Assembly (NCBI GenBank): GCA_900547275.1
Contig: URGA01000047.1
Coordinates: forward strand, 1 to 15,420
DNA: 15,420 nucleotides
DNA from: an uncultured Oscillospiraceae bacterium
GTDB taxonomy: Bacteria; Bacillota; Clostridia; Oscillospirales; Acutalibacteraceae
Reading direction: 5' to 3'
Within the stretch, counting starts at the first letter, position 1. Each line of letters opens with the position of its first letter. The notes below the pieces were generated by a model. The model was not told the DNA's origin and did no database searches. It was given only the letters and a program-made list of their open reading frames with translations. Below are positions 8,042 through 14,691 of this stretch, piece by piece. The translations under genes and the position numbers were made by a program.

Positions 8042-8629
8042 ATGGATTTTATTCTTGCAACAAATAACATGAAAAAGCTTGAGGAAATGCAGCGTATACT
8101 GTCTCCTCTCGGAATTGAGGTAAAGACAGCCGCTATGCTGGGTATCGAGCTTCCCGAAGTTGAAGAGGACGGCGACACATTTGAGGCAAACGCCGAAATA
8201 AAAGCCGCTTCCGCCTGCAAAATTACAGGACTTCCCGCTATTGCCGACGACAGCGGACTTTGTGTAGATTACCTTGACGGAGCGCCCGGAATTTTCAGCG
8301 CCCGTTTCGCCGGTGAACACGGAAACGACGAGAAAAACAATGACCTTTTGCTTCAAAAACTGGAGGGCGTTAAGCAGGAGGACCGCACGGCTCATTATGT
8401 CTGTGCAATCTGCTGTATTTTTCCTGACGGCAGAAAGATTGTCGTTAGAGGCGAATGCGAAGGACTTATCGGCTTTGAGCGCGACGGAAACGCCGGTTTT
8501 GGCTACGATCCGCTGTTTATTGTAGACGGTAAGAGTTTCGGCAGATACACAGGTGAAGACAAAGATAAAATCAGCCACCGCGGCAAGGCTCTCAGAGCGC
8601 TGGTGGCGGAATTGGAGAAACATATATGA
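8042..8629 (+). CDS. rdgB: XTP/dITP pyrophosphatase (RdgB/HAM1 family)
   Basis: This enzyme hydrolyses non-canonical purine triphosphates (XTP, dITP, ITP) to monophosphates, keeping them out of DNA and RNA. The 195-residue length is typical. Motifs seen are the N-terminal ILATNNMKKLEEM (substrate phosphate binding), ADDSGL at residues 68-73 with D70 as probable catalytic base, GIFSARFAGEHG, GFGYDPLF at 152-159 and SHRGKAL at 178-184. All are in the expected order and spacing. The ribosome-binding site is an AAAAGGA about a dozen bases upstream, rather far. The stop overlaps the yhbY start as ATGA at 8626-8629. The 21-base gap to ftsY is the largest gap between neighbouring genes before leuS ends. 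Confidence 0.95.
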   Translation: MDFILATNNMKKLEEMQRILSPLGIEVKTAAMLGIELPEVEEDGDTFEANAEIKAASACKITGLPAIADDSGLCVDYLDGAPGIFSARFAGEHGNDEKNNDLLLQKLEGVKQEDRTAHYVCAICCIFPDGRKIVVRGECEGLIGFERDGNAGFGYDPLFIVDGKSFGRYTGEDKDKISHRGKALRALVAELEKHI

Positions 8630-9045
8630 ACAGTAAAGAACGCGCCGCATGGCGCGCCAAAGCCAATGGACTTGACGCAATAATTCAGATTGGCAAAGAG
8701 GGAATATCCGAAAATCTTATTTCACAGATAGACGACACGCTTGACGTTCGTGAACTTATTAAGGTGCGCGTCCATCTTGAAACAGCTCCTCAGCCGCCTA
8801 AAGAACTGGCCGCTCAGCTTGCCGAGGCTCTTAATGCAGATGTAATTCAGGTCATCGGCGGAATAATAGTGCTTTACAGACCTATCGACGAGGAAAAGGT
8901 AAAAGCAAAGAAAGCCGCCAGAGCAGGCGAGAAGAAAAAACCGAAAAAGAAGGTCAAAATTAAGGGACTGCGCCAGAGACAGAAGGAAAAGGAAGCCAAA
9001 AACCCTTATGCAAAGTATGAGCGTCCCAAATACTGGGGAAGATAA
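8626..9045 (+). CDS. yhbY: YhbY/CRS1 (CRM-domain) RNA-binding protein with basic tail
   Basis: YhbY is a small CRM-domain protein that associates with pre-50S ribosomal particles. The first 90 residues form the domain, with the GxxG loop GKEG at residues 23-26 within IIQIGKEGISENLI, then RELIKVRV and the terminal VIQVIGGIIVLYRP. The family is usually about 95-100 residues long; this one has 139. The extra 45 or so residues (95-139) are strongly basic with several Lys clusters and end in Tyr/Pro-rich sequence. The tail probably adds unspecific RNA contact, an inference. A GGAG at 8614-8617 and the ATGA overlap with the previous gene set the start. It stands just before nadD, as in many Firmicutes, but without obg and rpmA upstream. 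Confidence 0.93.
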   Translation: MNSKERAAWRAKANGLDAIIQIGKEGISENLISQIDDTLDVRELIKVRVHLETAPQPPKELAAQLAEALNADVIQVIGGIIVLYRPIDEEKVKAKKAARAGEKKKPKKKVKIKGLRQRQKEKEAKNPYAKYERPKYWGR

Positions 9046-9048
9046 TTT

Positions 9049-9654
9049 ATGCGTATAGGAATTTACGGCGGAGCATTTAACCCCGTCCACAATGGCCATT
9101 TGCATTTGGCAGAGTGGTTTCTTGAAAATCAGCCCCTTGATAAGGTGATTTTCGTTCCAACGGCTGATCCGCCCCACAAAAGCGACAGCGAGTTTGCCTC
9201 AAAAGAAGACAGGTTCAATATGCTTGCAGCGGCGCTTGAGGGAAAACCGAAATTTGAGATTTCAGATATCGAATTTCAGCGCGGCGGAAAAAGTTACACT
9301 TACTATACGATTTGCGATATGAAACGGCTTTACCCTAACGACAGCCTTTTTCTTATAGTCGGCGCTGACCAGTTTCTTAATTTTGACAAGTGGTACAGAG
9401 CAGACGACATACTTTCAATGGTTACTTTGCTTGCCGGCGCAAGGATGGATGATAAAGAGTATCGCAGAATGGAAAAGGCAAAAGAAAGCATGGCTGTTTT
9501 TAAAGGCAGAAAAGTTTTTGTTGCCAATCTGCCCGTACTGCCTATGAGCAGTGATGAAATTCGTTCTAAGATAAAAAAAGGCGTTTGCGCGGAGCAGTAT
9601 TTGCCCCGTGGCGTCTGGGAATATATTGACAGAAAAGGGCTTTACAATGTATGA
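9049..9654 (+). CDS. nadD: Nicotinate-nucleotide adenylyltransferase
   Basis: NadD transfers AMP from ATP to nicotinate mononucleotide, giving deamido-NAD, the penultimate step of NAD synthesis. The 201-residue protein has the nucleotidyltransferase motif GGAFNPVHNGH at residues 7-17 (the HxGH element) and PPHK at 41-44. The C-terminal SSDEIR at 167-172 corresponds to the family ISSTxIR motif, with Met in place of the first Ile. Nothing expected is missing. A GGGGAAG at about 9034-9040 serves as ribosome-binding site. The coding end overlaps yqeK by eight bases. The nadD-yqeK-rsfS-leuS order is widely conserved in Firmicutes. Confidence 0.96.
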   Translation: MRIGIYGGAFNPVHNGHLHLAEWFLENQPLDKVIFVPTADPPHKSDSEFASKEDRFNMLAAALEGKPKFEISDIEFQRGGKSYTYYTICDMKRLYPNDSLFLIVGADQFLNFDKWYRADDILSMVTLLAGARMDDKEYRRMEKAKESMAVFKGRKVFVANLPVLPMSSDEIRSKIKKGVCAEQYLPRGVWEYIDRKGLYNV

Positions 9655-10234
9655 TACAGAAGCTTATATGAAACTTATAAAAGAGCGTCTTTCCGATTAC
9701 CGCTTTTATCATTCGGTATGTGTTGCGGAAAGCGCTGTCCAGCTTGCAAAGAGGTTCGGCGCCGATGAAGAAAAGGCTCGCGTAGCCGGTATTCTCCACG
9801 ACGTTATGAAGGAAGAAACGAAGGAAAATCAGCTCGCTGTTATCGAAAAAGCGGGCATGAAGATGACTGAGCTGGAAAAGAAAAACAAAAAAGTCTACCA
9901 CCAGATGAGCGGCGCCGCTTATGTAAAAGAGGAGCTGGGCATAACTGATGATGAGATTATAAACGCAATACGTTATCATACCACCGGCAGGCGCTCAATG
10001 AGTTTGCTGGAAAAGATAATCTATCTTGCGGATTTTATATCTGCCGACAGAGATTATGAGGATGTTGACGTTATGCGTCGCAAGGTCGAAGAGGGTATGG
10101 AGGAAGGAATGCTTTATGCTTTCCGTTATACCATCGTTGACCTGGTAAATCAGTGTAAGGAAATTCACCCGGATACGCTGGATGCGTACAACTGGGTCAT
10201 AGAAGAAACTGAAGAAAGGAACAAAAGAGGTTAA
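9647..10234 (+). CDS. yqeK: YqeK, HD-domain diadenosine tetraphosphatase
   Basis: YqeK proteins are HD-superfamily metal enzymes that split Ap4A symmetrically into two ADP, removing a stress nucleotide made by aminoacyl-tRNA synthetases. The 195-residue product carries the metal-ligand set in order: H22 (RFYHSVCVAESA), H51-D52 (GILHDV), H85, H111 (RYHTTGR) and D129 (YLADFISADRDYED). The ATG at 9647 is chosen because AAAAGGG lies at the right distance (9633-9639) and the protein then begins like its relatives. An in-frame GTG at 9608 would add 13 residues lacking similarity. The gene overlaps nadD by eight bases and shares one base with rsfS. In several clostridia a LytR-type gene separates yqeK from rsfS; it is absent here. 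Confidence 0.93.
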   Translation: MYDTEAYMKLIKERLSDYRFYHSVCVAESAVQLAKRFGADEEKARVAGILHDVMKEETKENQLAVIEKAGMKMTELEKKNKKVYHQMSGAAYVKEELGITDDEIINAIRYHTTGRRSMSLLEKIIYLADFISADRDYEDVDVMRRKVEEGMEEGMLYAFRYTIVDLVNQCKEIHPDTLDAYNWVIEETEERNKRG

Positions 10235-10587
10235 TGGAGATTATTGACATCGTAAAAACGGCTGTCCGTGCCATTGACAGCAAAAAAGGTGAGGATATTG
10301 AAGTAATTCACGTTACTGACCTTACAATTCTTGCCGATTATTTCATTATTGCTACCGGTTCGTCGTCCACCCAGATTAAAGCGCTGTGCGACGAAGTTGA
10401 GTATAAATTGACAGAGAGCGGCGTTGAGCCCCACCATATTGAAGGTAAGGCCACCGGCTGGATCTGCCTTGATTACACAACTGTGGTTATTCACATTCTC
10501 GGCCGTGAACAGCGTGATTATTATCAGCTGGAACGCCTTTGGGGCGACGGCGAAAAGCAGGATGTTAAGGCATTATTGGAGGATTAA
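10234..10587 (+). CDS. rsfS: Ribosomal silencing factor RsfS
   Basis: RsfS binds ribosomal protein L14 (uL14) and blocks joining of the subunits, shutting down translation when nutrients are scarce. The 117-residue length is standard. The DUF143 core is clear: VTDLTILADYFIIATGSSSTQIKA (residues 27-50), HHIEGKATGWICLDYTTVVIHIL (67-89) and REQRDYYQLERLWGDG (91-106). The ATG shares one base with the yqeK stop (TAATG at 10232-10236), with an AGAGG just upstream, so the two are probably translated in tandem. It is followed three bases later by leuS. Confidence 0.95.
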   Translation: MEIIDIVKTAVRAIDSKKGEDIEVIHVTDLTILADYFIIATGSSSTQIKALCDEVEYKLTESGVEPHHIEGKATGWICLDYTTVVIHILGREQRDYYQLERLWGDGEKQDVKALLED

Positions 10588-10590
10588 AAT

Positions 10591-12996
10591 ATGGAATACA
10601 ATTTTAAAGCTGTTGAAAAGAAGTGGCAGGATCTCTGGTATTCCCAGAACACCTTTGCCGCAAAGGACGATTATTCACTTCCCAAGTATTACTGCCTGGT
10701 GGAATTTCCTTATCCGTCAGGTCAGGGACTGCATGTAGGCCATCCGCGTTCTTATACCGCGCTGGATATTGTTGCGCGTAAAAAACGCCTTCAGGGCTAC
10801 AACGTGCTTTATCCCATGGGCTGGGACGCTTTCGGTCTTCCCACCGAAAACTTCGCTATCAAGAACCACATTCATCCCGAAATAGTAACTAAAAACAATA
10901 TCGCCCACTTTAAGGCGCAGCTCCAGTCCCTGGGCTTCAGTTTTGACTGGACAAGAGAGATAAATACCACTGATCCTGAGTATTATAAATGGACCCAGTG
11001 GATCTTCCTTCAGCTGTTCAAGAAGGGTCTTGCTTATAAGAAGGAAATGGCTGTTAACTGGTGTACTTCCTGTAAGTGCGTACTTGCAAACGAGGAAGTT
11101 GTCAACGGCGTTTGCGAACGCTGCGGCAGCGAGGTAATCCGTAAGCGCCAGAGCCAGTGGATGCTTAAAATTACTGAATACGCTCAGCGTCTTGTTGACG
11201 ATCTTGACGATCTTGATTTTATCGACCGTGTTAAAGTTCAGCAGAAAAACTGGATCGGCCGTTCCACCGGTGCTGAGGTGGATTTCGGCACAACAGCCGG
11301 CGATACCCTTACTGTTTATACTACACGTCCCGATACTCTTTTCGGCGCAACTTATATGGTAGTTTCTCCCGAGCATCCGCTTGTTGAAAAATGGGCGCCG
11401 CTGCTTAAAAATATTGACGAAGTTCACGCTTACCAGCAGGAGGCCGCTCATAAGTCTGACTTTGAGCGCACAGAGCTCAACAAAGAAAAAACAGGCGTTC
11501 GCCTTGACGGCGTTAAGGGCATAAACCCTGTTAATAATACTGAAATTCCGATTTTTATTTCAGACTATGTACTTACTTCTTACGGAACAGGCGCTATCAT
11601 GGCCGTTCCTGCCCACGATACACGCGACTGGGAATTTGCAAAGAAATTCGACCTGCCTATTATTGAAGTAGTTGCAGGCGGCGACGTTCAAAAAGAAGCC
11701 TTCACCGACTGCGCAACAGGAAAGATGGTTAACTCAGACTTCCTTACAGGCATGAGCGTTGAAGAAGCGAAAAAGGCAATCATCAAGTGGCTTACAGAAA
11801 ACGGAAAAGGCCACGAAAAAGTTAACTTTAAACTTCGTGACTGGGTGTTCAGCCGTCAGCGTTACTGGGGCGAACCTATCCCGATTGTAAAGTGTGAAAA
11901 GTGCGGTTATGTTCCGCTTCCCGAGTCTGAACTGCCTCTTCGTCTCCCGGTAGTTGACAGCTATGAACCTACGGATACAGGCGAATCTCCGCTGGCTAAG
12001 ATAACAGACTGGGTAAACACTACCTGCCCCGTATGCGGCGGACCTGCAAAGCGCGAGACAGACACGATGCCCCAGTGGGCAGGCTCAAGCTGGTATTTCC
12101 TGCGCTATATGGATCCCCATAATCCGAATGCTATCGCTTCAAAAGAAGCTCTGGAATACTGGTCTCCCGTTGACTGGTACAACGGCGGTATGGAACATAC
12201 AACCCTCCATCTGCTTTATTCTCGTTTCTGGCATAAGTTCCTTTATGACTGCGGCGTTGTGCCCACAAAAGAGCCTTATCAGAAGCGTACATCCCACGGT
12301 ATGATTCTTGGCCAGAACGGCGAGAAAATGAGTAAATCAAGAGGCAATGTTGTTAACCCGGACGATATCGTTAATCAGTACGGCGCCGACACAATGCGCC
12401 TTTATGAGATGTTTATCGGCGACTTTGAAAAGGCTGCTCCCTGGAACAGCGATTCAATCAAAGGCTGCAAGCGCTTTGTTGAAAAATTCTGGAATCTTCA
12501 GACTATTGTTACTGACGACGAGAATTACAGCGAAGACATGGAAGCGCTGATGCACAAAACTATCAAGAAAGTAACCGAAGACATTGATGCTCTTAAGTGC
12601 AACACGGCTATTGCGGCTCTGATGACACTGCTCAATAAACTTTACGATAAGGGCAGCGTGACAAGAGGCGAGCTTAAGACTGTTACAATCTTGCTTAACC
12701 CATTTGCTCCCCACGTTACAGAAGAACTCTGGGAAGTAATGAATTTCGGCGGAATGGTCCACGAAGCATCATGGCCTGAGTATGACGAGGAGAAGACAAA
12801 GGAAAACACCGTAGAGATTGTTCTTCAGGTAATGGGCAAGGTTCGTTCAAGAATGACTATCCCTGCAGATATGGCGAAAGAAGACGTTCTTGCGGCGGCA
12901 AAAGAAGATGAGAAGATAAAAGAACTCATTGACGGCAAGCAGATCAAAAAGGAGATCTACGTTCCCGGTAAACTTGTAAATATCGTTGCCGTATAA
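10591..12996 (+). CDS. leuS: Leucyl-tRNA synthetase
   Basis: LeuRS charges tRNA-Leu with leucine and edits mischarged amino acids. The 801-residue protein is full length for the bacterial Gram-positive form. The class I motif HVGH is at residues 48-51 (in PYPSGQGLHVGHP) and KMSKS at 579-583. A Cys4 zinc site (C158, C161, C175, C178) occurs before the editing domain. The CP1 editing domain is shown by TTRPDTLFGATYMVV and GTGAIMAVPAHDTRDWEFA. A second pair of CxxC motifs (CEKCGY and CPVCGG) follows. The C-terminal anticodon-binding and VNIVAV end are intact. A strong TTGGAGGA lies at 10576-10583. It is the last gene of the long operon and is followed by an intrinsic terminator; no T-box-like leader is possible in the three-base gap. 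Confidence 0.97.
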   Translation: MEYNFKAVEKKWQDLWYSQNTFAAKDDYSLPKYYCLVEFPYPSGQGLHVGHPRSYTALDIVARKKRLQGYNVLYPMGWDAFGLPTENFAIKNHIHPEIVTKNNIAHFKAQLQSLGFSFDWTREINTTDPEYYKWTQWIFLQLFKKGLAYKKEMAVNWCTSCKCVLANEEVVNGVCERCGSEVIRKRQSQWMLKITEYAQRLVDDLDDLDFIDRVKVQQKNWIGRSTGAEVDFGTTAGDTLTVYTTRPDTLFGATYMVVSPEHPLVEKWAPLLKNIDEVHAYQQEAAHKSDFERTELNKEKTGVRLDGVKGINPVNNTEIPIFISDYVLTSYGTGAIMAVPAHDTRDWEFAKKFDLPIIEVVAGGDVQKEAFTDCATGKMVNSDFLTGMSVEEAKKAIIKWLTENGKGHEKVNFKLRDWVFSRQRYWGEPIPIVKCEKCGYVPLPESELPLRLPVVDSYEPTDTGESPLAKITDWVNTTCPVCGGPAKRETDTMPQWAGSSWYFLRYMDPHNPNAIASKEALEYWSPVDWYNGGMEHTTLHLLYSRFWHKFLYDCGVVPTKEPYQKRTSHGMILGQNGEKMSKSRGNVVNPDDIVNQYGADTMRLYEMFIGDFEKAAPWNSDSIKGCKRFVEKFWNLQTIVTDDENYSEDMEALMHKTIKKVTEDIDALKCNTAIAALMTLLNKLYDKGSVTRGELKTVTILLNPFAPHVTEELWEVMNFGGMVHEASWPEYDEEKTKENTVEIVLQVMGKVRSRMTIPADMAKEDVLAAAKEDEKIKELIDGKQIKKEIYVPGKLVNIVAV

Positions 12997-13010
12997 AAAA
13001 TAATAAAAAG

Positions 13011-13044
13011 CGGTCGGAAGGATTTTTCCTATCCGGCCGTTTTT
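13011..13044 (+). terminator. Intrinsic terminator after leuS
   Basis: Arms CGGTCGGA (13011-13018) and TCCGGCCG (13032-13039) pair with one G-U. The inner AGGA (13019-13022) pairs with TCCT (13027-13030) around a TTTT loop, leaving A13031 bulged. A run of five T follows at 13040-13044. It begins 14 bases after the leuS stop and should end the long operon. Confidence 0.9.
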
Positions 13045-13090
13045 GTTTATATTGCCTGATTTAGGATTTTTCTGTTCATCAAAAATCATG

Positions 13091-13116
13091 TCGATTTGAT
13101 TAACTCATTAAATCGA
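13091..13116. repeat. Inverted repeat TCGATTT / AAATCGA
   Basis: A perfect 7-bp inverted repeat, TCGATTT at 13091-13097 and AAATCGA at 13110-13116, is separated by 12 bases. It is not followed by a T run, so it is not a terminator. It lies about 100 bases upstream of the rpsU -35 box. Centre spacing of about 19 bases would suit a dimeric DNA-binding protein, but chance is possible in AT-rich sequence. Confidence 0.35.
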
Positions 13117-13217
13117 AAAGAATAAGAAAATTAGGGATATAAAGAAGGATTTTCGGAACAGAATAGGGCACAGTGATGGTGATTAACCTGTTTTTTTGAC
13201 AATTTTTGATATTATGC

Positions 13218-13246
13218 TTGACAATGCGCAACTTATTGTTTATAAT
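13218..13246 (+). promoter_or_regulatory. Consensus SigA-type promoter for rpsU
   Basis: TTGACA (13218-13223) and TATAAT (13241-13246) are both exact consensus and are separated by the optimal 17 bases. Transcription would begin near 13253, giving a leader of about 58 bases before the rpsU ATG. A second TTGACA at 13196-13201 has no matching -10 box. Confidence 0.93.
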
Positions 13247-13252
13247 CGTTGC

Positions 13253-13310
13253 GGATATTGAAAAGAGTATTCAAATACCCCTGACAAACAGGTCGGAGGG
13301 AGGGAATGTA
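13253..13310 (+). promoter_or_regulatory. rpsU 5' leader with two small hairpins and strong ribosome site
   Basis: Two short stems sit in tandem: GTAT/ATAC (13267-13270 with 13275-13278) and CCTG/CAGG (13280-13283 with 13289-13292). They are directly followed by an extended Shine-Dalgarno GGAGGGAGGG (13295-13304). The stems are only 4 bp each, so any regulatory role is speculative; the ribosome site itself is clear and fixes the start of S21. Confidence 0.5.
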
Positions 13311-13487
13311 ATGAGCCAGGTAAGAGTAAAAGAAAATGAAACACTCGACAGCGCACTCAGACGTTTTAAGCGTCAGACTTCTCGTGATGGCATCATCCAG
13401 GAAGTGCGCAAAAGAGAGCATTATGAAAAGCCCTCTGTTGCCCGCAAGAAAAAGAGCGAGGCTGCTCGTAAAAGAAAGTACAAATAA
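13311..13487 (+). CDS. rpsU: Ribosomal protein bS21
   Basis: bS21 is a small, basic protein of the 30S subunit that sits near the anti-Shine-Dalgarno end of 16S rRNA. The 58-residue product starts MSQVRVKENETLDSALRRFKRQ, the family pattern, and ends in a Lys/Arg-rich tail (KKKSEAARKRKYK). The ATG at 13311 is chosen because it follows GGAGGGAGGG at good spacing and gives the family's normal length. An upstream in-frame start at 13206 would lie before the -10 box and add non-homologous residues. It has its own consensus promoter and is the first gene of the second transcription unit. A hairpin terminator follows at once, so S21 is probably made in excess of the genes behind it. Confidence 0.96.
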   Translation: MSQVRVKENETLDSALRRFKRQTSRDGIIQEVRKREHYEKPSVARKKKSEAARKRKYK

Positions 13488-13494
13488 GAAATTT

Positions 13495-13527
13495 GTGGGA
13501 GCGTGAAGTGCGCTCCCGCTTCTTTTT
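13495..13527 (+). terminator. Intrinsic terminator between rpsU and aroQ
   Basis: A 9-bp stem GTGGGAGCG (13495-13503) pairs with CGCTCCCGC (13511-13519), with one U-G pair and a 7-base loop, followed by TTCTTTTT (13520-13527). It fits a terminator that lets through only part of the rpsU transcripts, since no clear promoter is visible between it and aroQ. Confidence 0.85.
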
Positions 13528-13541
13528 CGGAGAGATTTTAA

Positions 13542-13979
13542 ATGAAAAAAATTCTTGTTCTCAACGGACCCAATCTCAACATGACGGGTATTAGAAAAAA
13601 GAACGTCTACGGCGGAGAAACTCTCGCCCAGATTAACGATGAACTTAAGATTTACGGCAAAGCCCGGGGCGCAAAAATTTCGTTTTACCAGAGCAACCAC
13701 GAAGGCGATATTATCGACATTATTCATGAGAGCAGAACGGAGTTTGACGGCGTTGTAATAAATGCCGGAGCGTATACCCACTACTCCTATGCTATCAGAG
13801 ACGCTATCGAGGCGGTGCAGGAATTTACTCCTTTTGTTGAGGTCCATATGAGCAATATCCACGAGCGTGAGGATTTCAGAAAGATTTCCGTTATTACCGA
13901 CGTGTGCGTTAAACAGATTTGCGGATACGGCAAAGACAGCTACAAAATGGGTATTGATTTATTGATGGAAATATTATAA
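13542..13979 (+). CDS. aroQ: Type II 3-dehydroquinate dehydratase
   Basis: AroQ removes water from 3-dehydroquinate in the shikimate pathway to aromatic amino acids; type II enzymes are dodecamers. The 145-residue length is typical. Motifs are ILVLNGPNLNMTGIRKKNVYG (R18 and Y23 on the flexible lid, Y23 the expected catalytic Tyr), QSNHEGDIID (about residues 50-59), VINAGAYTHYSYAIRDA (the active-site Asn-Ala-Gly-Ala region) and VHMSNIHEREDFR (His of the active site). The usual Arg-Glu-Pro of the lid reads Arg-Lys-Lys. A GGAGA lies at about 13529-13533. The 14 bases between the rpsU terminator and the start leave no room for a promoter, so expression probably comes from read-through. Confidence 0.95.
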   Translation: MKKILVLNGPNLNMTGIRKKNVYGGETLAQINDELKIYGKARGAKISFYQSNHEGDIIDIIHESRTEFDGVVINAGAYTHYSYAIRDAIEAVQEFTPFVEVHMSNIHEREDFRKISVITDVCVKQICGYGKDSYKMGIDLLMEIL

Positions 13980-14027
13980 AATAGTAAAAGTAATTGAGTA
14001 TTGAGATATTATTGGAGGTATAATTAT

Positions 14028-14585
14028 ATGGTATCAGCAGGTGATTTCAGAAACGGCGTAACCTTTGAGGAAGACGGCAACGTTCTCCAGGTTGTGGAGT
14101 TCCAGCACGTTAAACCCGGTAAAGGCGCCGCTTTCGTAAGAACTAAGGTAAAGAATGTTATTACAGGTTCTGTAGTTGAAAAGAGCTACAACCCTTCAGC
14201 TAAATTCCCGACAGCTTATATCGAAAGAAAAGAAATGGTTTATTCATATAGCGACGACGGTCTCTATTACTTTATGGACCAGGAAACATTTGATATGATT
14301 CCCGTTTCTCAGGACGATCTGTCAGACAACTTCAAGTTCGTTAAGGAAAACGATATCTGCCGTGTTCTTTCTTATAAGGGCAAGGTTTTCGGCGTTGAAC
14401 CGCCCACATTCGTAACACTTGAAGTTACAAAGACTGAGCCCGGTCTTAAGGGCAATACAGCTACAAACACTCTTAAGCCTGCTACTCTTGAAACAGGCGC
14501 TGAAATTCGTGTTCCGCTGTTCATCAACGAGGGCGACAAGATCCGTGTTGACACAAGAACCTGTGAATATATGGAGCGTGCATAA
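14028..14585 (+). CDS. efp: Elongation factor P
   Basis: EF-P binds stalled ribosomes and speeds peptide-bond formation at polyproline stretches. The 185-residue product has three beta domains. The N-terminal KOW-like domain carries the loop HVKPGKGAAFVR, with K32 at the tip, the position that is modified in other bacteria. The C-terminal OB domains end with the signature VPLFINEGDKIRVDTRTCEYMERA. The ATG at 14028 is chosen for its GGAGG at 14014-14018 and the family's normal length; an in-frame TTG at 14001 precedes the ribosome site. The 48-base spacer after aroQ has no convincing promoter. In Bacillus and many clostridia an Xaa-Pro peptidase gene lies between aroQ and efp; it is absent here. 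No genes for known EF-P modification enzymes are in the window. Confidence 0.97.
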   Translation: MVSAGDFRNGVTFEEDGNVLQVVEFQHVKPGKGAAFVRTKVKNVITGSVVEKSYNPSAKFPTAYIERKEMVYSYSDDGLYYFMDQETFDMIPVSQDDLSDNFKFVKENDICRVLSYKGKVFGVEPPTFVTLEVTKTEPGLKGNTATNTLKPATLETGAEIRVPLFINEGDKIRVDTRTCEYMERA

Positions 14586-14619
14586 TCCGGCGGATGCCGT
14601 TGATTATATTATTGTAAAT

Positions 14620-14668
14620 AAGGTTTCAGCGTGATTGCCGATTTTCGGCGTCTGCTGAAAATAACCTT
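14620..14668 (+). promoter_or_regulatory. Nested hairpin in the leader of the zinc-ribbon gene
   Basis: An outer stem AAGGTTTCAGC (14620-14630) pairs with GCTGA (14654-14658) plus AACCTT (14663-14668), leaving a 4-base bulge. Inside it GCCGA (14637-14641) and TCGGC (14645-14649) form a tight stem around TTT. No T run follows, so it is not a normal terminator. It ends 11 bases before the Shine-Dalgarno of the next gene. It may be a regulatory leader, an RNA-processing site, or a weak terminator of efp transcripts. Confidence 0.55.
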
Positions 14669-14691
14669 CTTGATTGCGAAAGGAGATCGCT

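Larger units (their letters stand above)
12997..13310 (+). other. Intergenic region between leuS and rpsU
   Basis: This 314-base gap is the largest without a gene. From left to right it holds the leuS terminator (13011-13044), AT-rich sequence, a 7-bp inverted repeat (13091-13116), about 80 bases with no feature I can support (13117-13195), the rpsU promoter (13218-13246) and its leader to 13310. I see no small protein with a good ribosome site and no known RNA family in 13050-13195. Confidence 0.8.

Noticed and set aside
7712..8680. Long minus-strand open frame (322 codons) opposite ftsY and the XTP pyrophosphatase gene
   Set aside because: It lies wholly across two well-supported plus-strand genes, has no ribosome site or family motifs, and its composition is what the complementary strand of these genes would give.
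9608..9646. Upstream GTG start for yqeK
   Set aside because: It would add 13 residues that are only the nadD C-terminus read in another frame; the ATG at 9647 has AAAAGGG at proper distance.
10717..11451. Minus-strand open frame of 244 codons opposite leuS
   Set aside because: Antisense shadow of a highly conserved synthetase gene with no recognisable protein features.
13170..13197. Terminator-like GGTGATTAACC followed by a T run
   Set aside because: The stem is only three base pairs, too weak for termination, and no transcript is expected to end there after the leuS terminator.
13196..13215. Second promoter using TTGACA at 13196 and TATTAT at 13210
   Set aside because: The spacer would be only 8 bases, far too short for RNA polymerase.
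13206..13310. Longer N-terminus for S21 from an upstream start
   Set aside because: The start would precede the TATAAT box of the gene's own promoter, and the ATG at 13311 has a strong ribosome site and gives the normal 58-residue length.
14001..14027. TTG start for efp
   Set aside because: It precedes the GGAGG ribosome site and adds nine residues not found in EF-P.
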